From: Sporosarcina sp. FSL K6-3457
GTDB lineage: Bacteria > Bacillota > Bacilli > Bacillales_A > Planococcaceae
Assembly (NCBI RefSeq): GCF_038007285.1
Contig: NZ_JBBOWX010000001.1
Coordinates: forward strand, 699,501-763,500
Reading direction: 5' to 3'
Length of the DNA stretch: 64,000 nucleotides
Made by a program: the position numbers and the translations under genes. This document shows positions 21,237 to 29,911 of this stretch, piece after piece (within the stretch, counting starts at the first letter, position 1; each line of letters opens with the position of its first letter). The notes beneath the pieces are model-generated. The model made no database searches. It was not told the DNA's origin and saw only the letters and a list, made by a program, of their open reading frames with translations.

Positions 21237-22481
21237 ATGAAGAACTTGGAACAAAAAGACAAAGTATTGGCTGAAGCTATTAGGAATGAGCTTTCAAGAC
21301 AACAAGATAAAATAGAACTGATTGCCTCAGAGAACTTTGTTAGCCAAGCTGTAATGGAAGCAACGGGTACTGTGCTGACAAACAAGTACGCTGAAGGATA
21401 TCCAGGAAGAAGATACTATGGTGGTTGTGAATATGTAGATATTGTCGAGGAACTTGCCATTCAACGTGTTAAAAATCTGTTTGGTGCTGAGCATGTAAAT
21501 GTACAGCCACATGCTGGTGCACAAGCAAACATGGCAGTCTATATTGCTTTAGTAAAGCCTGGAGACACAATTTTGGGAATGGATTTATCTCATGGCGGAC
21601 ATCTTACACATGGGAGTCCAGTGAATTTCTCTGGAAAATTTTATAATTTTGTCCCTTACGGTGTAGATGAACAAACTGGGCATATTGACTATGATCGTGT
21701 ACGCGAACTAGCCCATAAACATCGACCATGTATGATCGTTGCTGGTGCTAGTGCCTATTCACGGACGATTGATTTTAAGCTAATGGCTCAAATTGCTGAT
21801 GAAGTCGGGGCTATATTTTTTGTGGATATGGCACATATAGCGGGAATTGTTGCAGCAGGATTACATCCCAACCCAGTACCACATGCAGATATTGTCACCA
21901 CGACAACACATAAAACATTACGTGGACCAAGGGGGGGAATCATCATGTGTCGAAAATCGTATGCAGCAGCAATAGATAAAGCGGTTTTCCCTGGATCACA
22001 AGGAGGTCCATTAATGCATATCATCGCAGCAAAAGCTGTTGCGCTAGGCGAGGCATTGCAACCTAGCTTCAAGACTTATATTGAAAAAGTTCTTGAAAAT
22101 GCTAAAGTACTGGCTGAGACATTACTAAGTGAAGGATTAAAAATCGTTTCGGGGGGGACAGACAATCATATTGTATTGGTCGATCTGCGTAGTATTGGGC
22201 TAACGGGAAAAGAAGCTGAGCTAATCCTCGACGAAGTAGGGATCACGGCAAATAAAAACTCTATCCCTTTCGATACGGCAAGCCCGCATGTGACAAGTGG
22301 AATCCGCTTCGGAACTCCTGCTATGACGACAAGAGGATTGGGACCTAAGGAAATGAAAGAAATTGCCCATCTTATTGTACTTGCCTTGAAAAATCCAAAT
22401 TGCATGGATACAAAAGAACGGGTTTTAAAAAATGTACAAAAAATTACGAAGCAGTTCCCTTTGTACGAAGGAGTGCAATAA
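21237..22481 (+). CDS. glyA: Serine hydroxymethyltransferase (probable second copy)
   Basis: The start is the ATG 6 bases after AGAGAGGGAG; the frame extends 84 bp upstream without a ribosome site. The 414-residue enzyme interconverts serine and glycine with tetrahydrofolate as one-carbon acceptor. Motifs are [36 protein letters not shown], the PLP lysine K226 in [15 protein letters not shown], and [16 protein letters not shown]. It is full length. The housekeeping glyA of bacilli normally lies with upp/rpiB; here it follows the MOSC gene, so a specialised extra copy is likely. The MITE-like element B begins 45 bp downstream. Confidence 0.93.
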   Translation: MKNLEQKDKVLAEAIRNELSRQQDKIELIASENFVSQAVMEATGTVLTNKYAEGYPGRRYYGGCEYVDIVEELAIQRVKNLFGAEHVNVQPHAGAQANMAVYIALVKPGDTILGMDLSHGGHLTHGSPVNFSGKFYNFVPYGVDEQTGHIDYDRVRELAHKHRPCMIVAGASAYSRTIDFKLMAQIADEVGAIFFVDMAHIAGIVAAGLHPNPVPHADIVTTTTHKTLRGPRGGIIMCRKSYAAAIDKAVFPGSQGGPLMHIIAAKAVALGEALQPSFKTYIEKVLENAKVLAETLLSEGLKIVSGGTDNHIVLVDLRSIGLTGKEAELILDEVGITANKNSIPFDTASPHVTSGIRFGTPAMTTRGLGPKEMKEIAHLIVLALKNPNCMDTKERVLKNVQKITKQFPLYEGVQ

Positions 22482-22526
22482 TTTGAAGTCATATAAATAA
22501 TGACGAAATTGACATTTAGTAAATGA

Positions 22527-23092
22527 CACGTCTGTTGATTAACCATTTACTTGCATAAATCACAGGTAAGTAAAGGCTTGAAAACCTCCATTTTCACTGG
22601 TACATTTCCGGTTCGCTTTCGGCTAACTATTCGCGACACACCTTTGGGGAGGAATTGGGGTTCATTCCTCCCTGGTCATCTTATTGCGAATAGTTGCCTG
22701 TTGCGTACCTACAACGTTCAAGTGAAAAATGCAGTTGCTTGGAAAGAAAAGAATAGATGACTTTTTCTATAGAGTGTAAGTGCCCGAAGATGCAATTTCG
22801 GGCACTCTTGCACGTTGTATAAGGTGCTCACACTTTACTTTTAACGAGCTTTATAAGAATGTGACACTTCCTAAAATAACAGTGGGAAGGACCCTGGCAA
22901 AAGCTTCAGCCGCCAAAATTGTATCTTTGGCGGCTTTTATCCACGTAAAAAGCCAGCTATTCTTTCTTCCCTATACATAAAAAACTGTCCGGTAATGGAA
23001 TAGAAGTCGTTCAATCCACAGCGAACTAAAAGAACTGTACACAGCGCGCATAGTGTTTGATTAAGTTGTTTTTTGGTTAATCAACAGGCGTG
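22527..23092 (+). repeat. MITE-like element, family I, copy B (566 bp) with 9-bp target duplication
   Basis: Its ends are CACGTCTGTTGATTAACCA and the complement of CACGCCTGTTGATTAACCA, a 19-bp terminal inverted repeat with one mismatch. Directly outside, AGTAAATGA occurs on both sides (22518-22526 and 23093-23101), a perfect 9-bp duplication. The internal borders match copies A and C; the core contains hairpins such as GTGCCCGAAGATGC...TTCGGGCAC and GCCGCC...GGCGGC shared with copy A. The short open frames inside (22551-22980) have no ribosome sites or family features. Confidence 0.87.
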
Positions 23093-23101
23093 AGTAAATG
23101 A

Positions 23102-23373
23102 CATACTAGTCTTGTACTTTTTGATGGTACGGCGCTTTAGGAATAATAGCACCGTCTTTAATTTTTTAATTATTTATACTTTACTGGGCAAAAAATAGAT
23201 TAGATTGTGAGATTCATTTGGGCTTATGAAACGGCATCAGTTAGCATTTTATAAAATTATGAAGAAGACTTCGGTCAATTCATTTTGTTTTACATCGAAT
23301 GAGGACAATAAATTGTATACACATAGTAGTGAAGAGACATGTGTAGCGTGGATGGAGATTTAATTCGTGATAA
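23102..23373. other. Gene-free stretch right of element B
   Basis: I see no supported coding frame or further repeat copy here. It was the continuation of the target sequence before element B inserted. Confidence 0.4.
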
Positions 23374-23403
23374 GAAACGGGAAAAGGTAAATCTTTTCCC
23401 GTT
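23374..23403. terminator. Terminator of the flavin reductase gene (minus strand)
   Basis: A 12-bp perfect stem (AAACGGGAAAAG and its complement) with a 6-nt loop lies 8 bp beyond the minus-strand stop. The T-run is better on the plus strand. Confidence 0.65.
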
Positions 23404-23410
23404 TTTAAAA

Positions 23411-24109
23411 TCATAAAAACTCAGCCAGTTGCTGTTGACGCTTATCCAGCATAATTTGTTCTGGTTCGATACCTTGTGCACGCAGTAATTCAATGTTCTC
23501 CATGAGAAATTCATCACTACCAACTACATAGAAGTGTCCGTCCTTATCTGTCGCTAGATTTTTCACTTCATCATAGTAGTCTTTTCGATTATCGACGAAC
23601 TGTGAACTGAACTTCTTATCAGGTGCGGATTCAAAAATAGTAGTGAATAGGAAATCCTTTGACGAATCGATGTTCAAGGAATGAATTTGATTGACGTTTT
23701 CAGCACGTTCAAAGTAATCAAGTACAAGTGGTCTGAAAGTTGCTAGGCCAACACCTGATGACAGTAGATACACATTTTTGTTTTCTCTTTTAAGTGGTAT
23801 ATTCGAATGAGTTTTAAATATCGCAACTTCATTGCCGACTTCAAGATTCCTTAAGGTCGCTTTAAACTCAGAGCACTGCTCTCTAATGCGTGTTGTAATA
23901 CCAATTGAATTTTCATGTGGTAAAGTGGATATTGACATATGGCGAATTAAACTCCGGTTCGGTTTGTCTCCAGTATTAAAGCCTTTAAGTGCGAAATGAG
24001 TGTGGGAACCTTCCTCCCATGAAAAGTCTTCTGGGCGATCGAGTAAGTATGTTTTCACTTCAGGCGTTTCGTCAATAATTTTATTTATTTTAGTCCAGTA
24101 TATTTGCAT
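23411..24109 (-). CDS. Fur-box-linked FAD/NAD(P)-binding oxidoreductase
   Basis: The 232-residue cytoplasmic protein resembles the reductase module of ferredoxin-NADP reductase/flavohaemoglobin: an FAD-binding barrel first (MQIYWTKINKII..., RHMSISTLPHENSIGITTRIR) and a nucleotide-binding half (VYLLSSGVGLATFRPLVLDY, FYVVGSDEFLMENIELLRAQGI). No iron-sulfur or globin domain is attached. The gene is a single unit with a perfect 7-1-7 Fur box 49 bp upstream of its start. By inference it is made during iron starvation and may reduce ferric siderophore or a partner ferredoxin. The substrate is not proven. Confidence 0.82.
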   Translation of the reverse strand: MQIYWTKINKIIDETPEVKTYLLDRPEDFSWEEGSHTHFALKGFNTGDKPNRSLIRHMSISTLPHENSIGITTRIREQCSEFKATLRNLEVGNEVAIFKTHSNIPLKRENKNVYLLSSGVGLATFRPLVLDYFERAENVNQIHSLNIDSSKDFLFTTIFESAPDKKFSSQFVDNRKDYYDEVKNLATDKDGHFYVVGSDEFLMENIELLRAQGIEPEQIMLDKRQQQLAEFL

Positions 24110-24157
24110 TATACTCTCTCCCTAACTATATTTTCTGTCACTACTTACTATATAATA

Positions 24158-24176
24158 ATTGATAATGATTATCAAT
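24158..24176. promoter_or_regulatory. Fur box upstream of the flavin reductase
   Basis: ATTGATAATGATTATCAAT contains TGATAAT-G-ATTATCA, a perfect 7-1-7 inverted repeat that matches the Bacillus Fur consensus. It is 49 bp from the start of the minus-strand reductase and 188 bp from the plus-strand ArAE-like gene. Confidence 0.88.
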
Positions 24177-24203
24177 TAAATGGTTTGTTTAGTACTACTA
24201 TTT

Positions 24204-24285
24204 GGTGTCACAATCACTCATACAAATGTGAAGGTTGTCACATTTTTGTTTGTGAAAATTAATCTGAAAGTTTGAGTGACGATTA
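24204..24285. repeat. Degenerate hairpin repeat, family IV
   Basis: GGTGTCACAATCACTCATAC on the left and GTTTGAGTGACGATT on the right can pair imperfectly, with an inner GTGAAGGTTGTCAC-type hairpin. A shorter trace (TGTCAC...GTTTGAGTGAC, 25352-25380) lies at the other end of the neighbouring gene. Compare 8139-8220 and 56672-56736. Confidence 0.5.
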
Positions 24286-24363
24286 TGTAATATAACCTCA
24301 TGAATGTTTGTAAACCAGGTGATTTGCAAAGAGATTCATAGAAAATAATAGGATGGTGCTCCC

Positions 24364-25329
24364 GTGATTGGTATGGGCTATCGGACGATAAAGACTGCTG
24401 TAGGGGCAGGGTTGGCAATTTGGATCGCAAGTTTATTAGATTTGGAATTTGCAACATTTGCAGCAATTATTGTTATAATGTGTATCGAGAAAACGAAGAA
24501 AAAGACATTAATTACAATGAAGGAAAAATTCTTTGCCTCTCTTTTATCCTTGTTTCTTGGAGCTTTGTTATTTGAAGTATTAGGTTATTACCCCATTGTC
24601 TTGGTCTTATTTATTTTATTATTTGTTCCAATCCTTGTAAGAACTCACATCCAGGGTGGTTTTGTCACAAGTATGGTCGTCGTATTACATGTTTATACGG
24701 TAAAAAATGCTAACTGGGCTATGTTTCTGAACGAGCTCTATATTATTTTTATCGGAATGGGAATCGCTCTTCTAGTCAATAGTTTCATGCCAAATTTCAA
24801 GCGAGATATTGAAACCTTTAAGCAGGAAATTGAACAAAAGTTTGAAGTCATTCTCTTTGAATTCTCTGCTCATTTAAGGGATAGTGTGCGAAACTGGGAT
24901 GGGAAAGAAATACTTGAGGTAGAGGATTTGATTAATCAATCGAAAAGCATTGCCATTCAAGATGTAGAGAATCATCTGTTACGAAAACAAAATAAAGATT
25001 ATTATTATCTGGAAATGCGAGAAGACCAACTGGAACTCCTGAAACATATGGTGAAAATCATTGCTATTGTTTCTTCATCGAGCCTACACGTTAAACAGAG
25101 AGAAATGTTTGCAGAGTTCTTGGAGAATTTAAGTCAAAACGTTCATTCAGGAGATACAACGGACATTTCATTACATGAGTTAGAGGAATTAAATGCCTCA
25201 TTCCGCAAGACAGCGTTGCCGAAGACGAGAGAAGAATTTGAAATACGGGCAAATCTATTTTACTTAATCTTTGAAATGGAAAATTACTTAAACATAAAGA
25301 AAAAACTTTTTACAAAAAGAAGTCGCTAG
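24364..25329 (+). CDS. Aromatic acid exporter family (ArAE/DUF939) membrane protein
   Basis: The 321-residue protein starts at a GTG behind AGGATGG. About four to five hydrophobic segments occupy residues 1-145 (TAVGAGLAIWIASLL, FATFAAIIVIMCIE, LLSLFLGALLFEVLG, ILLFVPILV, IIFIGMGIALLVN). A long charged, helical cytoplasmic domain follows (150-321). This layout is that of Gram-positive ArAE_1 proteins, half-size relatives of the FUSC exporters. Substrate and energy source are unknown. It is a monocistronic gene flanked by traces of the family IV hairpin. Confidence 0.82.
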   Translation: MIGMGYRTIKTAVGAGLAIWIASLLDLEFATFAAIIVIMCIEKTKKKTLITMKEKFFASLLSLFLGALLFEVLGYYPIVLVLFILLFVPILVRTHIQGGFVTSMVVVLHVYTVKNANWAMFLNELYIIFIGMGIALLVNSFMPNFKRDIETFKQEIEQKFEVILFEFSAHLRDSVRNWDGKEILEVEDLINQSKSIAIQDVENHLLRKQNKDYYYLEMREDQLELLKHMVKIIAIVSSSSLHVKQREMFAEFLENLSQNVHSGDTTDISLHELEELNASFRKTALPKTREEFEIRANLFYLIFEMENYLNIKKKLFTKRSR

Positions 25330-25540
25330 TGGGAGATGTAACATTATGACTGTCACAATTAGCATGGCAGTTTGAGTGACTCAGCTTATGGATGGATCTT
25401 TACTTGGGGAGAAATAAAAAACAGGGAGATTGAAAAATAATCACCCTGTTTGTCTTTCATTATTGAAGCTCATTACTAATAGTGGTTAGTTGGATTCTTT
25501 AGTTCAATATATAGTATCAAAAATTGATAAGAGGTGAAAA

Positions 25541-26728
25541 ATGTTGAATATACAATTTGATATAAAAAGAATTCACATCTTAAAAGAACTATTGTTTCGT
25601 GTGCGCCGCGGAGAGTCATCCGAGTCGATACAAGCAGATTTTAATCAATACTTTAAACATGTGAGCGTTGTTGACTTATTGCTAATACAACTAGAATTAA
25701 TAAATGGTGACTATGGGATTACGATAGAGGATGTTAAGGAGCTTTCTAGTATCTATCCTGATTTATATGGCGGTATAGTGGATAAAAAGGGGATTACTAG
25801 AATTTATCATCCGGGCCACCCAATTCAAATTTTCAAAGAGGAAAATACTGCATTTCAAGTTGTTTTGAATCAAATCAACCGTCTTTTGGAATCATTCGAA
25901 GAGGATCGATCTCAAATACAAAAGACTGATAGGCTAGATGAATTAAAGCAACAACTATTTCGATTAGGAGAATTTCATAACCATTATCATCGTAAGGAGA
26001 AGCTCTTTTTTCCGATAATGGAACGTTATGGTCACTATGCTCCTATAAGGACTGTGTGGATGGTAGATGATCAAATTCGAGTTTTATATCAGGCCGTAAA
26101 AAGACAAATCGTTCAACTTTCTGATGAAAATTTTACACGCTTTCGAAAAAGATATGATACATTTGAAAAAAAGTTTAAGGAAATGATTTTTCAAGAAGAG
26201 GCAATTATTGTACCAGTCCTACAATCGATCTTTAGTGAAGATGACTGGCTAGCGATTGCAAATGAAAGTGATCCCTTCGGCTATGCAATTATCGGGGCAC
26301 CCGTAGAAAAATGGATGCCTAAATTAGCAAATGTAGACAAAGTTGTGAGTGATACGCCGGCAGCTCGAAATGTAGTCTTGGGTGGCGGTGGTTACTTAAC
26401 GACAGAAGAAGCTACACTTATTTTTAACAATTTGCCACTGGAAATAACATTTGTTGATAAAAACGATCTGTTTAAATATTTCAATGAAATGACAGAAGCA
26501 TCGGAAATGATGCTAGTGCGAACACCTATTTCAATTGGGCGAAACGTAGCAAATTGTCATCCGCCTAAAAGTTTGAAGAAGGTAATGACATTAATCCGCG
26601 ATCTTAAAGCTGGTAAAAGAACTTCTGAAAGTATGTGGTTTAAAAAGAACGACCAATACATTCATCTCAGCTTTCGCACGTCAGAATTATACTCCTCCAA
26701 TTTTGTGAAACCGTTTTTCAAAAAATAG
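25541..26728 (+). CDS. Hemerythrin-like DUF438 protein with altered C-terminus
   Basis: The 395-residue protein starts behind AAGAGGTG. The N-terminal DUF438 segment (about 1-95) is followed by a hemerythrin-like HHE bundle (about 96-240; FHNHYHRKEKLFFPIMERYG and FQEEAIIVPVLQ supply His/Glu ligands) and a PAS-like domain (about 285-385; LPLEITFVDKNDLFKYF, GRNVANCHPPKS). In relatives the PAS domain closes with a YFAVRDE..GxLEVxQDI segment. Here the sequence instead runs RTSELYSSNFVKPFFKK and stops, about 50 bp before an IS1634-type element, so the last strand and helix are lost or replaced. A role in sensing diiron, oxygen or NO is family inference. Confidence 0.85.
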   Translation: MLNIQFDIKRIHILKELLFRVRRGESSESIQADFNQYFKHVSVVDLLLIQLELINGDYGITIEDVKELSSIYPDLYGGIVDKKGITRIYHPGHPIQIFKEENTAFQVVLNQINRLLESFEEDRSQIQKTDRLDELKQQLFRLGEFHNHYHRKEKLFFPIMERYGHYAPIRTVWMVDDQIRVLYQAVKRQIVQLSDENFTRFRKRYDTFEKKFKEMIFQEEAIIVPVLQSIFSEDDWLAIANESDPFGYAIIGAPVEKWMPKLANVDKVVSDTPAARNVVLGGGGYLTTEEATLIFNNLPLEITFVDKNDLFKYFNEMTEASEMMLVRTPISIGRNVANCHPPKSLKKVMTLIRDLKAGKRTSESMWFKKNDQYIHLSFRTSELYSSNFVKPFFKK

Positions 26729-26775
26729 ATCTTGATGAAATTGGAGAAAATAATTCCAGTTAACTTGATATGTTA

Positions 26776-28566
26776 AGCCATTTTTCTTATTTACGACAGA
26801 CTGGCAGAATTCTAGTCTGTCAGCAATTTTTTTTAGGGGTATCAGATATATAAATGGACATATCATAACCTATAAGCGTGACAATTCGCTTCGTTTGATC
26901 TTTGATATTGTCGGGGAGAAAGCGCATCGTTTGCCCATTCTGTCGAATCAAAATCAACTGAATATCCGCTAACTGCTCCAAAAGTGCTTTACCTGTTGGG
27001 GCAAACAGCTTTCGCTTCCCCATCAGAATTAACGGCTCTGTTTCCTGCTTCATACTCGTTCGAATCCGGTATTCAAGCATGCCATACAACAATAAGGCCA
27101 TGACATAGACAATGCCTAATGCCTCAATTCGTTCAGGTGTTTTCAGAAAAACAGCGTCTATCATTTGTTCTTCTTTTAGAAGACGAAAACGAGTCTCCGC
27201 TGCGGTTTGCCCTTTATACGTTTTGAGGACATCCAGCGCTGAAAACGTTGTCTCCTCCAACTTATTTGTGATTAAAATGAAGGTACTCAAGAGCTGACGT
27301 TTCGTTTCCAATGCGTCATGGTCGGGCTCAAATAATGCCAAGTGAACGCGGTAGACCGTCTGAAATTCCAACTGATCCTCTTTTTTAGGACGACCACGTT
27401 TAGCCCGTTTGATCGGGAGTTCTTCAGTATCTATTGAGAGTTGATAGCGATGGAGCGTTAGCCTATGTGCCTTTTCAAAAGCTTGTTTAGCCTCTTGGGC
27501 ATCCGCAAGACAGTGGAAAGTACCCTTGTGTAAGGTCGTCATTTCTTTTTCAAACTGTTCACGTTCTTTTTGACCATCACGGACCAACTTATTCGCTTTT
27601 AATTTGGCTAGTTGATCCGAATGGACAACGACGAAACGGTATGTTTGCCCATCGATTTCATCCTCAAAGGTTTGAAGACGATACATTGCGGCCTCTTTTT
27701 TATCTGTCAACGTGCCGATATTTTGCCAATCGTTAGTTGCCCAAGCTTTTGATTTCAACTCAGTACTTAGCGTAAATGTATCAGGCAAGCGAGAAAGAAA
27801 ATCTAATTCATAATCTGCCAATTCCTTTAGATTTTCTTTTGTGATCAGGGCAGAATCTGCTTGATAAAGAAGGTTGGACCAATCATGGTCATTCAACGTT
27901 TCACGCATTTTTTTGATGAAAGTTAGATTCCATGCTTTATCAGATGTATTGCCGTCCTCTACTTTAGCTAGCACAGGGATTCGCTCGGGTGTCACACTTA
28001 TCCCCAGTACAATCTGCTTTAAGTCGGGACGCTTTTGTTTACTGTGTCCATACGTAATGTTTAGCTTCGTCTCTGCATCAGAATCATTCAGATACTGGCC
28101 GTAAACAGAGAAAGAAGTTGTATCATTATGCAAAGTTCCAAGCCGAAGCTCCAATACTTTCAAAGCCGATAAGGCGAGGCTTGTATAGACTTTCCAAGGC
28201 ACAGCCTTATAAAGATAATCAAGCGCACGCCCAAGGGCATCATCATTAAAATGGTCAGCTATGATACCGGCTCCAAATAACTGTTCTACATCTTGTGTCT
28301 CATAAAACTCATTTATTTTATACAAGGGATTCCCTTGAGCAAGAATATTCAACAGAATCGCCTTGATGCGTGTGCCTGGAGATAAGCCGCAACGAGCCTG
28401 ATCCCAAGTGACTTGTTCATTGATGATGTCTTCCAGCCTGATTTCATCACAAAGCTGGGATAATAATTGGGATGGTCCCACATTTAAGGTAACAATTTGA
28501 TCCTTCATGACGATTCCCTCCCCAAATGTATTGGTAAAGGAAACTTCAACAAAATGAGGGGAAAAT
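26776..28566 (-). mobile_element. IS1634-type insertion sequence (about 1.8 kb, approximate ends)
   Basis: One transposase gene is bordered by a weak inverted match (CATTTTTCTTATTTACG near 26776 and, on the opposite strand, GGATTTTCCCCTCATTTTG near 28566). A GACAGACT/AGTCTGTC hairpin followed by Ts (26796-26829) lies just past the transposase stop. No clear target duplication is visible. It separates the DUF438 gene from the detached tail of a DUF438-like gene, which implies insertion with deletion or rearrangement. Confidence 0.6.
26820..28508 (-). CDS. IS1634-family transposase
   Basis: The 562-residue protein has IS1634 architecture: an N-terminal helical region (LSQLCDEIRLEDIINEQVTWD), the first catalytic D in LHNDTTSFSVYG, the second in LYQADSALITKENL, a long insertion with a basic KRAKRGRPKKEDQ patch, and the catalytic E region AAETRFRLLKEEQMIDAVFLKTPERI near the end. 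It starts at an ATG 8 bases after GGGGAGGGAATC-type ribosome sequence. The frame is intact, so the element may still be mobile. Confidence 0.9.
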   Translation of the reverse strand: MKDQIVTLNVGPSQLLSQLCDEIRLEDIINEQVTWDQARCGLSPGTRIKAILLNILAQGNPLYKINEFYETQDVEQLFGAGIIADHFNDDALGRALDYLYKAVPWKVYTSLALSALKVLELRLGTLHNDTTSFSVYGQYLNDSDAETKLNITYGHSKQKRPDLKQIVLGISVTPERIPVLAKVEDGNTSDKAWNLTFIKKMRETLNDHDWSNLLYQADSALITKENLKELADYELDFLSRLPDTFTLSTELKSKAWATNDWQNIGTLTDKKEAAMYRLQTFEDEIDGQTYRFVVVHSDQLAKLKANKLVRDGQKEREQFEKEMTTLHKGTFHCLADAQEAKQAFEKAHRLTLHRYQLSIDTEELPIKRAKRGRPKKEDQLEFQTVYRVHLALFEPDHDALETKRQLLSTFILITNKLEETTFSALDVLKTYKGQTAAETRFRLLKEEQMIDAVFLKTPERIEALGIVYVMALLLYGMLEYRIRTSMKQETEPLILMGKRKLFAPTGKALLEQLADIQLILIRQNGQTMRFLPDNIKDQTKRIVTLIGYDMSIYISDTPKKNC

Positions 28567-28592
28567 CCTTGTTTAAATGATTGGATTGTTAA

Positions 28593-28748
28593 TTTTTACA
28601 TGCGGAAGGTGTAATTCATCTTACCTATAAAGCAATATTTAATGGGGAAGAGGAATTTTTAGGCGTTTTGGAATATGTTCAAGATATTCAGCCTTTCTTT
28701 GAATTGCCTAGTAAAGTAAAAACAGGACTGAGTAAACTTGGTGAATAA
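28593..28748 (+). pseudogene. Detached C-terminal tail of a DUF438/PAS-type protein
   Basis: Just right of the IS element an open 51-codon frame without a start reads FLHAEGVIHLTYKAIFNG, EEFLGVLEYVQDIQPFF and a short helix to TAA. This is the closing PAS segment that the DUF438 gene at 25541-26728 lacks. The two overlap in the IHLxF/IHLTY region, so they are not simply two halves of one gene; a second paralogue largely deleted during IS insertion is the simplest reading. A weak hairpin with GTAC arms and Ts (about 28757-28803) follows. Confidence 0.65.
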
Positions 28749-28947
28749 AAAAGGGATCAGGTACACACGTAATTCGGGATTTTCCTAGTACCTAGTATCT
28801 TTTTACTAACTGATTCAATAATAGAAGTGAAAATCGCGATTAAAAATGCCATAATAAATAATGTAGAGTTAAATAATGGCTGACATAACGATGATTTTCA
28901 TCCTTATTCAGGCATCAACAAATGAAGGCAAGGCTGGAGGAGCATAA

Positions 28948-29823
28948 ATGGATACAGTTACTGGGTCAAAAGGAACAAATAGATTAAAAATGGTATTACA
29001 AGCATTTGCTGTTATGATCGGTGCATTTATAACCGCTTATGGACTTGAGGCGATATTAATTCCAAACAATGTGTCAGACGGTGGTGTGACGGGACTAAGT
29101 ATTGTGGGTTCGCAATTATTTGGATTGCCTCTTGGTATTCTGATTGCTGTGTTAAATATCCCGTTCGTCATTTTAGGGTATTACCAGCTTGGTAAAAGTT
29201 TTGCGATTTATTCTGTGATCGGCATCGCTTCACTCGCGTATGGAACAAGCGTTATGCATCGCATCCCAACGATCATAGAAGGAGATACGTTGTTAGTAAC
29301 AGTCGTTGGGGGTATTATCATCGGTTTCGGGATGGGGATCGCCTTACGAAATGGTGGTGCGTTAGATGGAATAGATATGTTAGCAGTACTACTTTCCCGA
29401 CGATTACCTTTTGGAACGAGTGATCTTATTTTATTCTTAAACTTATTTGTGTTTATTGTTGTCTCGTTCGTATTCGGTCTTCAAGGGGCTTTCCTATCAG
29501 GAATCGCCTACTTTATCGCTTCCAAGGTGATTGCACTCGTTGAAGAAGGGTTAAGTGGTTCTAAGACCTTTAAAATTATAACAAATCAACCGGAATTAAT
29601 GGTTGAAACGATACGCGAACGCTTAGGTCGTACTGCAACGTATAACCAAATTGAAGGTGGTTTTTCAAATGAAAACTTTAAAGAAATCACTTGTATCATT
29701 AACCGTTTAGAGGATAACAAAATGAAAGAAATCATTAATGAAATTGACAAACATGCTTTTGTTGCTGTGTATGATGTGGCGGAAGTGAAGGGCGGAAACT
29801 TCACGAAAAAAGATCTTCATTAA
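28948..29823 (+). CDS. YitT family membrane protein (DUF161/DUF2179)
   Basis: The 291-residue protein follows GGAGGAG. Five to six membrane segments cover residues about 15-195 (MIGAFITAYGLEAILIP, GLPLGILIAVLNIPFVIL, VTVVGGIIIGFGMGIALRNGGALDGIDML, LILFLNLFVFIVVSFVFGL). The C-terminal DUF2179 domain (about 210-285, KTFKIITNQPELM...NENFKEITCIINRLE) lies in the cytoplasm and resembles PII-like ferredoxin folds. The family is widespread in bacilli with several paralogues; its transport role is undefined. It is a single transcription unit. Confidence 0.9.
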   Translation: MDTVTGSKGTNRLKMVLQAFAVMIGAFITAYGLEAILIPNNVSDGGVTGLSIVGSQLFGLPLGILIAVLNIPFVILGYYQLGKSFAIYSVIGIASLAYGTSVMHRIPTIIEGDTLLVTVVGGIIIGFGMGIALRNGGALDGIDMLAVLLSRRLPFGTSDLILFLNLFVFIVVSFVFGLQGAFLSGIAYFIASKVIALVEEGLSGSKTFKIITNQPELMVETIRERLGRTATYNQIEGGFSNENFKEITCIINRLEDNKMKEIINEIDKHAFVAVYDVAEVKGGNFTKKDLH

Positions 29824-29853
29824 GCAGTGTTGCGAGGAAGAAGAAATAGTAAG

Positions 29854-29906
29854 AAAGGTACCAGGTGTCCATTTAATCACAAATTACTTGGACACCTGGT
29901 ACTTTT
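29854..29906. terminator. Bidirectional terminator between convergent genes
   Basis: A perfect 14-bp stem (29858-29871 with 29889-29902; core GGTACC-type then AGGTGTCCA) is bracketed by As on the left and Ts on the right. It ends both yitT-like and the GGDEF-EAL gene. Confidence 0.88.
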
Positions 29907-29911
29907 CATTT

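Noticed and set aside
22551..22980. Two short ORFs inside element B as possible transposition proteins
   Set aside because: They cover palindromic repeat blocks, lack ribosome sites, and copy C has no counterpart.
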